From positions 1 through 10,724 of the forward strand of contig CAZOLJ010000117.1 of assembly GCA_964580575.1 (NCBI GenBank): a stretch of 10,724 nucleotides of DNA, written 5' to 3'. Source of the stretch: CAVPDE01 sp964580575. Its GTDB lineage: Bacteria; Desulfobacterota; DSM-4660; Desulfatiglandales; HGW-15. This document shows, piece by piece, positions 4,924-10,724 of this stretch (positions are counted from its first letter, which is position 1; every line of letters begins with the position of its first letter). The position numbers were made by a program, and so were the translations under genes. The notes under the pieces were generated by a model that saw nothing but the letters and a program-made list of their open reading frames with translations, was not told the origin of the DNA and searched no databases.

Positions 4924-6465
4924 TCACTTGTCGCCCGCACCTCTGGTTATTGCGTCCATCACACGGTCAAGGTTGAAACTGCCAGGCTTTTGGCGCGGCG
5001 GGAACTCGCGAAAGCTCTGCAGCCAGTTGCCGACATAGGCGCCGGCGGGCGCGATCGCGAACATGTGCTCCAGAAACCACCGGGTGTAGCCCATGGCCTC
5101 ATACTCCGCTCGCTCGAACGGATCCATTCTCAGATTAGTTATCATCGGCGCACGCAATTCCTCGAATGGCTTTTGCCAGACGTGAAATCCCTCGGCAGTC
5201 TGCTTCAGGAATGTAACCTTCCAATTTTCATAGCGTAGGGCCGCGACGCTACCGTCGTCCGTCCAATAGAGAAACTCATTGCGCGGCCACTCGGCTGCAC
5301 CCTTGAGCGCGGGTATCAGGTTGTAACCGTCGAGATGGACTTTGTAGGTCATGTCACCGACTTTCCTGCCCTTCAGCAGATCGTCTTTCACGTTGGTGTC
5401 GCCCGCCGCCGCGAGCAGTGTGACCAGCATGTCTTCATGCGCGCCGATATCGTTGATGACCGTGCCGGGCTTGATGACCCCCGGCCAGCGAATCACAGTC
5501 GGCACACGGAAGCCCCCTTCCCATTGGGTGTTCTTCTCGCCGCGGAACATTGTTGTGCCGCCGTCGGGCCAGGTGAATGCTTCCGCGCCGTTGTCGGTGG
5601 AATACATGACGATGGTGTTGTCTTCCACGCCCAGTTCCTTGAGCTTGGCAAGCAACTGGCCCACCATCGCGTCGTGTTCGACCATGCCGTCGGCATAAAC
5701 GCCAAGACCGGTCTTGCCAACGGACGAAGGCTTGAGGTGCGTGAAGATGTGCATGCGGGTGCTGTTCCACCAGACGAAAAACGGCTTGCCGTCCTTGACG
5801 GCCTTGTCCATAAAGCCAAGCGCAGCGGCAGTGACTTCCTCGTCCACCGTTTCCATGCGCTTCTTGGTCAGTGGGCCGGTGTCTTCAATCTTGCCCTTGG
5901 CAAAGCTGTGGATGACGCCGCGCGGGCCGAACTTCCTTTTGAACTCCGGGTTTTTCGGGTAATTCGGGTTCTCAGGTTCTTCCTCTGCATTCAGGTGGTA
6001 GAGGTTGCCGAAAAACTCGTCGAAGCCATGTGCTGTGGGCAGCATATCATCGCGGTCGCCCAGGTGATTCTTGCCAAACTGGCCGGTGACGTACCCTTGT
6101 GCCTTCAAAAGCGTGGCGATCGTCGGGTCTTCCTTCTTCATGCCCTCGGGGGCGCCAGGTAGACCGACCTTGGTGAGACCGGTGCGGATGGGCGACTGCC
6201 CGGTTATGAATGCCGCTCGACCGGCGGTGCAGCTCTGTTGGCCATACCAGTCCGTGAACAATGCGCCTTCCTGGGCAAGACGGTCGATGTTCGGTGTCTT
6301 GTAGCCCATCATGCCCCTGTTGTAAGCACTGATGTTGAACTGGCCGATGTCGTCACCCCAGATGACGAGGATGTTGGGTTTCTTGTCGGCCGCAAGTGCC
6401 GGACTGACGATGAACGCCAGACCGATAACAATTACAGCGAGCACAACTGCCCTTTTCGTTTTCAT
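4924..6465 (-). CDS. Exported arylsulfatase-type sulfatase (formylglycine-dependent)
   Basis: A 513-residue protein. The ATG follows a strong GGAGGAG site. Residues 1-26 form a Sec signal peptide (KTKR, hydrophobic core, SPALAA). The sulfatase fold is clear: NILVIWGDDIG (Asp38, Asp39 metal ligands), CTAGRAAFITGQ (Cys79, converted in active enzymes to formylglycine), GQFGKNHLGD (Lys132, His134), His239 in STRMHIFTHL, TDNGAE (Asp291, Asn292) and Lys311 in GEKNTQWEGG with the conserved GGFRVP after it. All catalytic positions are present, so it should cleave sulfate esters in the periplasm. The key motif reads C-T-A-G-R instead of the canonical C-x-P-x-R. No maturase (FGE or radical-SAM anSME) gene lies in the window, so activation depends on one elsewhere. 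Followed by the HAD hydrolase on the same strand. The aryl specificity is only a family label. Confidence 0.9.
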   Translation of the reverse strand: MKTKRAVVLAVIVIGLAFIVSPALAADKKPNILVIWGDDIGQFNISAYNRGMMGYKTPNIDRLAQEGALFTDWYGQQSCTAGRAAFITGQSPIRTGLTKVGLPGAPEGMKKEDPTIATLLKAQGYVTGQFGKNHLGDRDDMLPTAHGFDEFFGNLYHLNAEEEPENPNYPKNPEFKRKFGPRGVIHSFAKGKIEDTGPLTKKRMETVDEEVTAAALGFMDKAVKDGKPFFVWWNSTRMHIFTHLKPSSVGKTGLGVYADGMVEHDAMVGQLLAKLKELGVEDNTIVMYSTDNGAEAFTWPDGGTTMFRGEKNTQWEGGFRVPTVIRWPGVIKPGTVINDIGAHEDMLVTLLAAAGDTNVKDDLLKGRKVGDMTYKVHLDGYNLIPALKGAAEWPRNEFLYWTDDGSVAALRYENWKVTFLKQTAEGFHVWQKPFEELRAPMITNLRMDPFERAEYEAMGYTRWFLEHMFAIAPAGAYVGNWLQSFREFPPRQKPGSFNLDRVMDAITRGAGDK

Positions 6466-6490
6466 GTTCTCCTCCTTCGTTAGAATTGGT

Positions 6491-6516
6491 CCGCGGAAAT
6501 CCGTGGCATCTTTTTT
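6491..6516. other. Stem-loop with T-tract in the sulfatase leader
   Basis: CCGCGG (6491-6496) and CCGTGG (6501-6506) form a 6-bp stem, including one G/T pair, with an AAAT loop. On the plus strand TTTTTT follows at 6511-6516. No plus-strand gene ends here, so it is more likely a leader hairpin about 26 nt ahead of the sulfatase start on the minus strand. The rest of the 6466-6640 gap holds a TCCCTACAGGGA palindrome (6570s) but no gene. Confidence 0.3.
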
Positions 6517-6640
6517 CTCCTGGAAGCAGCGTCAAAGATATTCTTCACCTTATGGTCTTATTCCTCAGCTCCCTACAGGGATTCCTCACCACCATATCAC
6601 CTGTTTAACAGGGCCATCTGGCCACATCTCTGATGCCAAC

Positions 6641-8926
6641 CTATGGCCTTTTCTGCGTTTTCGATATTTCTTCGAGAAGCATCTCAGCCTCTTTGTACCC
6701 CGGATACTTCTCTGTGAGTGTCTTTAATGTCCTGATCGCTTCATCCCTCTCTCCCCTCTGATGGAGATAAAAAGCAAGCGTATAACAATATCTGGGCTCC
6801 TGCGGCCGGAGTTCTGCTGCCTTTCGGCACCAGGTCACCGCCTCATTTAAGCGGTCCTTTGCGGTGATGACACACAGGTTATACGCGGCCTGTGCCATCT
6901 GCGGATCGGCTTTCAGGGCTGCCTTGAGATACTTCTCCGCCCCTTTCATGTCTTTCTGCTCTGCCTTCAAGAGCCCCATGTTGAAATTTGCCGCAGCGCT
7001 GTCGGGTGCAATCTTCAGGGCCTTCTGCAGGGACTCGTCGGCATTCCTGGTCTCTCCCAGTTGGGCATGCGCCGTCGATTTATTGACCATGGCCAGCACC
7101 GCCCGGGGCTCGATCTTGAGCGCCGTGTCATAGGAAACAATGGCCATCCTGGGATCGCCCAGGCTCAGGTAGGCGTTACCCAGGTTATAATGGGAGGACC
7201 ACTGGTCCGGCCTTGCCAAGATCGAAGTCAGGTATTCCTTTAGCGCAGCCCCGACTCTTGCCCTATCCGCTTCCTCCACTGGAAAGGTCTTGTAACTGAT
7301 GAGCGAAGCCAAGGCCCGGACCCGGACGAGGCGGTAGTCATCCTCGATCGCCTGCATGAGGGATTGAAAAGCTTCTCTGGTTTGGACGTGTTGAAGGGCA
7401 TCGGCCGCTGCAGCGCGAACAAGGGGCGAGGGGTCCTTGATGGCCTTGCAGAGCACAGGAACGATCCTGGGGTCCTCGGAGGCCGGGATCATGCGGATCA
7501 GTGACGTGACGAAGATTTCGTCGCGGTCCTTGCTGCTAACATAGTCGAGCATCTCCGAGAGCCTGCTCCAGTCCCGCTTGCGTGCTGCGTCAATAAGGGA
7601 GGCTCGTTTGAGCACCGGTGCTTGGTAGTCTCGGGATCGCCATTCCCTCACGTATTTGTCCGCCCAGGAGGCGTCTTTGTCCATGTGGCACAGATTGCAG
7701 GCATTGGGCGACTTGTGGGCGATCGTCGCCGAGGGTGTCGGCGGGAGCATCGAGTGGTCGCTTCGATTCATCCGGGCAAAGGAGGTTATGGGCATGTGGC
7801 AGGAGATGCATTTGTTCCCGGGACTGTCCGCTTTATGTCGCGTGTGGGCTGTTGCGTTCTCCACGCGCTCCTTGTGGCAGGGCATGCAGGCGTTGTTGGC
7901 GTCCTTCTCGTCTCTGAACCGGTAGCGGCCGCTCGAGGTGTGACACTTCACGCAATGCAGTTCCCCCGCCTTCACGCACGGACTCATCCTCCATGACGTG
8001 TAGGTGTAGTTCTCGCCGAGGTCACGGCCGTCCGGGTAGAAGTCGGGGTCCTCCAGGGTCGCAAGATCAAAGTGATCAAAAAAGCGGTCTCCAGGTGTAA
8101 AGGTGGGGGTGAGGGCCGACATCTTCGCATGGCAGACTGAGCATGAAGCGTTGTGCTGCTCAGCGGTAAACGGTTTTGTCTGGATGATCTTGAGGTCCTT
8201 GGGTACGGTCCCCTTAGGAGCCTCCCGGCAGACCCGGTTATGTTCTTCACTGGGGCCGTGGCAGGTCTCGCAGTTGATGCCCGGCTCAGCCCACGTGGTC
8301 TCGTAAGTGTCAGTCTTGAGATCATAGTGCATCGTCAGTTGACTGACATGGCAGCTGTAGCAACTGGTGTTGAAGGTGTAAGCCGGGTCCAGCCAGCTCA
8401 CCGGCTGTTCCCGCTCTGCTCCCGGGAAGTGGCGGACACCGCTGGAGGCCGTGTCGAACCATTCCTTCTTCTTGACGTCATAGGCAAGGGGAATGGTTTG
8501 AAGCCGTCCCCTCGGGAAAGGTGTGAGAAAGTAGTAGACGTTTTTTCCGCCCAGGGCATGCTCGATCCTATATTTTTTTTGACCCTTGGGTGCCTTCTCC
8601 AGAATCCAGCCAGTTTCGCCTGCTATGTCCGCACGGTAGGAGGATTTCCCGATCTTGACCTCTTTCGCTTGGGGTGTAAGGTTCTTCTTGGCAAAGTCAG
8701 AGGTGTAGGGCTGCATGGCCAGCCCGTGGCGGGAGGTGGACCAGAGCTGGTAGAATCTCTCGTGACACTCCCGGCAGCTCATGGAGCCTGCGTAACCAAT
8801 CGATTTTGCGTGGGGATTATTCTCCGCCTCACCTGCCTGTAAAACACCAGGAACGATCAATGCCCACGTGCCGACTGTAAGACACAAAACAGCAAGCGCG
8901 TCCAGTTTCAATTTGGCGCCTTTCAT
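6641..8926 (-). CDS. Octahaem c-type cytochrome with HEAT and TPR repeats
   Basis: A 761-residue protein from the ATG at 8926. This start is preferred over ATG 8935 because AAGGA is 9 nt ahead of it but directly touches the other. A signal peptide (KGAKLKLD, hydrophobic core, VLQAGEA) directs export. Eight CxxCH haem sites lie at about residues 51 (CRECH), 189 (CYSCH), 219 (CETCH), 262 (CSVCH), 325 (CVKCH), 347 (CMPCH), 373 (CISCH) and 410 (CNLCH). The CISCHMP, SDHSMLPPTP and SPNACNLCHMDKDASWA segments are hallmarks of a widespread multihaem family in which the haem domain precedes repeats. Residues about 440-550 are HEAT-like (DPSPLVRAAAADALQ) and about 570-745 are TPRs (YNLGNAYLSLGDPRMAIVSY, NFNMGLLKAEQKDMKGAEKY). 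A roughly 130-residue haem-free insert separates haems 1 and 2. It should carry electrons in the periplasm and bind a partner through its repeats; substrate and partner are unknown. Confidence 0.9.
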   Translation of the reverse strand: MKGAKLKLDALAVLCLTVGTWALIVPGVLQAGEAENNPHAKSIGYAGSMSCRECHERFYQLWSTSRHGLAMQPYTSDFAKKNLTPQAKEVKIGKSSYRADIAGETGWILEKAPKGQKKYRIEHALGGKNVYYFLTPFPRGRLQTIPLAYDVKKKEWFDTASSGVRHFPGAEREQPVSWLDPAYTFNTSCYSCHVSQLTMHYDLKTDTYETTWAEPGINCETCHGPSEEHNRVCREAPKGTVPKDLKIIQTKPFTAEQHNASCSVCHAKMSALTPTFTPGDRFFDHFDLATLEDPDFYPDGRDLGENYTYTSWRMSPCVKAGELHCVKCHTSSGRYRFRDEKDANNACMPCHKERVENATAHTRHKADSPGNKCISCHMPITSFARMNRSDHSMLPPTPSATIAHKSPNACNLCHMDKDASWADKYVREWRSRDYQAPVLKRASLIDAARKRDWSRLSEMLDYVSSKDRDEIFVTSLIRMIPASEDPRIVPVLCKAIKDPSPLVRAAAADALQHVQTREAFQSLMQAIEDDYRLVRVRALASLISYKTFPVEEADRARVGAALKEYLTSILARPDQWSSHYNLGNAYLSLGDPRMAIVSYDTALKIEPRAVLAMVNKSTAHAQLGETRNADESLQKALKIAPDSAAANFNMGLLKAEQKDMKGAEKYLKAALKADPQMAQAAYNLCVITAKDRLNEAVTWCRKAAELRPQEPRYCYTLAFYLHQRGERDEAIRTLKTLTEKYPGYKEAEMLLEEISKTQKRP

Positions 8927-9223
8927 CTCTGGCATTCCTTTTCGATCTTTGCAGCTCTGACATCTCTAAGAGAAAACGTGTCAAGTGTATACGGGATTTG
9001 GACTTTTGTGTCAACGAGATGCAAAATCGATGATTCTCATAAGTCATTCGATCGATTACAGATACAATGCTGGCGCGGCGGACAGCTACTGGCGGGCAGC
9101 GATTACCAATGCGGCCTATTGCATAAATAGGAAAGGCGCCGGTTACGATTTGGAATCTGACCCGAAACCTGAGCATGCTTTCGAAATCTTGAATTTGCGG
9201 CTCATCAAAAGCTGGATCCAATC
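8927..9223. other. Intergenic stretch upstream of the cytochrome, nothing certain
   Basis: Frames are open on both strands here (8985-9239 plus, 8829-9284 minus), but they oppose each other, lack clear ribosome-binding sites and match no family I know. The minus frame also runs into the cytochrome start in another frame. It may be a decayed gene or a dispersed repeat. The cytochrome promoter should lie here, but no convincing pair of boxes was found. Confidence 0.35.
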
Positions 9224-9241
9224 CGTATCGAATAGTTGAAT
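9224..9241. repeat. Direct repeat, right copy (CGTATCGAATAGTTGAAT)
   Basis: It matches the copy at 2403-2420 at 17 of 18 bases in the same orientation. It marks the right side of the minus-strand gene block. The similarity does not extend clearly beyond these bases, although both copies have CCAAT a few bases upstream. Confidence 0.45.
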
Positions 9242-9337
9242 GGAAAGCATATCCTCGTAGCGACTGTGTAGGAGCTGAAGTCAAAAACGCTTGGCGGGAT
9301 AAGAAGTCTTGATTCTTGAACTGTCATGATCTGGTTT

Positions 9338-9357
9338 GCCACCCTTGGCGGTTTTTT
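9338..9357 (+). terminator. Weak terminator-like hairpin
   Basis: GCCA (9338-9341) pairs with TGGC (9346-9349), with a possible T/G extension, followed by TTTTTT (9352-9357). The stem is only 4-5 bp, and no plus-strand gene clearly ends just before it, so it may be chance or a remnant of a lost upstream gene. Confidence 0.3.
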
Positions 9358-9372
9358 CGTGAGCTAATTTAT

Positions 9373-9401
9373 TTGACGAAAAAGGCAAACTTCCATATTT
9401 T
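9373..9401 (+). promoter_or_regulatory. Possible sigma-70 promoter for the flavin oxidoreductase
   Basis: TTGACG (9373-9378) and TATTTT (9396-9401) are separated by 17 nt, in an A+T-rich stretch about 95 nt ahead of the oxidoreductase start. The -35 box matches the consensus at five of six bases and the -10 box at four of six. A TATAAG at 9408-9413 is an alternative -10 without a matching -35. Confidence 0.35.
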
Positions 9402-9495
9402 TCTCCTATAAGAAAAGAGTTCTCAGCAGATCGCCTCACCAAATGAAGAGCGGGCCACTTTCCTGTGATCTACTTCCATAAAGAAAGGGACAACG

Positions 9496-10689
9496 ATGTC
9501 AGTGCTTTTCACGTCCAGATACATTGGCACTGTAGAAATCAAGAATCGGTTTGTACACTCGGCCACCTATGAGGCTGCCGCGCACAGCAATGGCTCGGTG
9601 AGCGAAGAACTTCTCAAGAGATATTTGAGACTGGCAGTCGGAGGAGTGGGTCTCATCATCCCTGGCTACATGCATGTCCATCCCCTCGGAAAGGCTTATC
9701 CTTTTTCTATTGGAATCCATGACGATGGGATGATCCCCGGACTTCGCAGTCTGGTCCAGATTGTGCACGAAGGGGGGTCCAGGGTATTCTTTCAGCTCAA
9801 CCACGCTGGCCGCCAGACCAAGAAGGCTCTCATTGGGCAGATACCGATGGGGCCGTCGAGCAAATGGCGAGATCCTATCGATTTCTTTACCCCAAAGGAA
9901 ATGACCGGAGAGCAGATTCAGGAAGCGATAAGAGCATTTGGAGAGGCTGCAAGGAGAGCAGCGGAGGCCGGTGCGGACGGCATTCAGTTGCACGCTGCAC
10001 ACGGTTACCTGATCAATGAGTTCCTCTCTCCCTTCTTTAATCAGAGGACCGATGAGTGGGGTGGGTCGGACAAAAATCGCTTCAGATTTGTCAAAGAGGT
10101 CCTTTCTCAGACCAGGAAAGTCATACCTACGGAAATGCCTGTCATCGTAAAACTCAATGTGAATGATTACACCCCGCGAGCAGGCGTGACACCGGATCTT
10201 GCCCGGCAATATGCTCAGTGGCTAATTGAGGATGGGATTGACGGTATTGAACTCAGTTGCGGAAGCGCTCTTTTCTCTTTCATGAACATGTGCCGGGGAG
10301 ATGTCCCTGTAGATGAACTTGCCATGAGCGTTTCAAAATGGCAGAGGCCCATCGCAAGATTCATGCTAAGGAGGCTGTCTGGGAAATATGACCTGGATGA
10401 GCCATACAACTTGGAGGCTGCAAAGGTCGTTAAGCCCGCGATCAAGGAAATTCCTTTGCTTTTGGTTGGTGGAATGAGAACGGTCTCTCAAATGGAGGCA
10501 GTGATCTCCAAAGAACTTGCTGATTTTGTCTCTATGTCGCGGCCCTTTATCAGGGAACCAAATCTGGTCAAGAGGATCAGAGAGAAGAAGACAGAGAGAG
10601 CTTCTTGTGTTTCCTGCAATAAATGTTTAGCATCCGTGGCCAATAACATACCTGTTCAATGCTATAATAAGGGCTTTCCAAAGAGCTGA
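9496..10689 (+). CDS. Old-yellow-enzyme-family NADH:flavin oxidoreductase with Cys cluster
   Basis: A 397-residue protein from an ATG after AAAGGGA. It is the FMN-binding TIM-barrel domain of the old yellow enzyme/2,4-dienoyl-CoA reductase family, which reduces activated C=C bonds using reduced flavin. Visible landmarks: KNRFVHSATYE (residues 16-26), FFQLNHAGRQ (98-107), GIQLHAAHGYLINEFLSPFF (162-181, with substrate-binding His166 and His169), NQRTDEWGGSDKNRFRF (182-198), VIVKLN (216-221), the phosphate-binding LLVGGMR (322-328) and FVSMSRPFIREP (344-355). The end carries C371-x2-C374-x2-C377-x11-C389, close to the CIGCNQ-type 4Fe-4S cluster of dienoyl-CoA reductases. The second, FAD/NADH-binding half of those enzymes is absent, so electrons probably come from a separate partner. 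Cytoplasmic; substrate unknown. A ribosome-binding site after its stop suggests a further co-transcribed gene. Confidence 0.9.
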   Translation: MSVLFTSRYIGTVEIKNRFVHSATYEAAAHSNGSVSEELLKRYLRLAVGGVGLIIPGYMHVHPLGKAYPFSIGIHDDGMIPGLRSLVQIVHEGGSRVFFQLNHAGRQTKKALIGQIPMGPSSKWRDPIDFFTPKEMTGEQIQEAIRAFGEAARRAAEAGADGIQLHAAHGYLINEFLSPFFNQRTDEWGGSDKNRFRFVKEVLSQTRKVIPTEMPVIVKLNVNDYTPRAGVTPDLARQYAQWLIEDGIDGIELSCGSALFSFMNMCRGDVPVDELAMSVSKWQRPIARFMLRRLSGKYDLDEPYNLEAAKVVKPAIKEIPLLLVGGMRTVSQMEAVISKELADFVSMSRPFIREPNLVKRIREKKTERASCVSCNKCLASVANNIPVQCYNKGFPKS

Positions 10690-10709
10690 ATGCAAGTGCG
10701 ATAAGTGAG

Positions 10710-10715
10710 AAGGAG
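10710..10715 (+). promoter_or_regulatory. Ribosome-binding site of a gene beyond the window
   Basis: AAGGAG stands 20 nt after the oxidoreductase stop, with the window ending 9 nt later. It is placed as the Shine-Dalgarno sequence of a next plus-strand gene, which would then be in the same operon. Confidence 0.4.
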
Positions 10716-10724
10716 ACCCCCGGA

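Noticed and set aside
5335..6162. 275-codon plus-strand frame inside the sulfatase gene
   Set aside because: It is a shadow of the high-G+C codon pattern of the sulfatase on the other strand, rich in His, Val and Arg and without domain motifs.
8985..9239. Plus-strand frame of 84 codons upstream of the oxidoreductase
   Set aside because: No ribosome-binding site, GTG start in an A+T-rich region, opposed by a longer minus frame, and no recognisable family.
8829..9284. Minus-strand frame of 151 codons overlapping the cytochrome start
   Set aside because: It overlaps the cytochrome signal-peptide region in another frame on the same strand, has an irregular composition and resembles nothing known.
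9499..10209. 236-codon minus-strand frame inside the flavin oxidoreductase
   Set aside because: It is antisense to a gene with full family motifs and has no ribosome-binding site or recognisable domain.

Overview
The window reads as bacterial DNA, most likely an anaerobic, respiring Gram-negative of the Desulfobacterota (former Deltaproteobacteria) type. I infer this from a small SAP-like Cys-rich protein and a variant IF-1 of a kind I associate with that group, an octahaem HEAT/TPR periplasmic cytochrome, and an old-yellow-enzyme-type oxidoreductase with a Cys cluster. The assignment is from memory of protein families and is not proven.

Layout. Bases 1-350 hold no gene I can support and end in a good intrinsic terminator (351-389) plus a second small hairpin. 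A plus-strand run of small genes follows: infA (454-672), a 53-residue basic protein (842-1003), a terminator-like hairpin, a 70-residue SAP-like protein with four spaced cysteine positions (1120-1332), a putative molybdenum-carrier gene with a broken N-terminus (1307-1791) and a staphylococcal-nuclease-like gene with a 1-nt frameshift and no normal start (1849-2332). The last two look decayed, unless the sequence has base errors.

From 2520 to 8926 every gene is on the minus strand. In transcription order these are an octahaem cytochrome with HEAT and TPR repeats, a secreted sulfatase, a secreted HAD-family hydrolase and a SAM-dependent methyltransferase. By eye this block is richer in G+C than its flanks. 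It is bracketed by two direct copies of an 18-bp motif that match at 17 of 18 bases. Two GGATCC-centred palindromes lie upstream of the methyltransferase, one of them beside a TATAAT box. The sulfatase and HAD hydrolase both carry signal peptides and probably act together on an ester substrate in the periplasm. The cytochrome is an export-targeted electron carrier or reductase of unknown partner.

The plus strand resumes with an FMN-dependent old-yellow-enzyme-family oxidoreductase (9496-10689) carrying a C-terminal four-cysteine cluster, and with a ribosome-binding site for a gene beyond the window. No tRNA, rRNA, CRISPR array, complete IS element or integrase gene was recognised.
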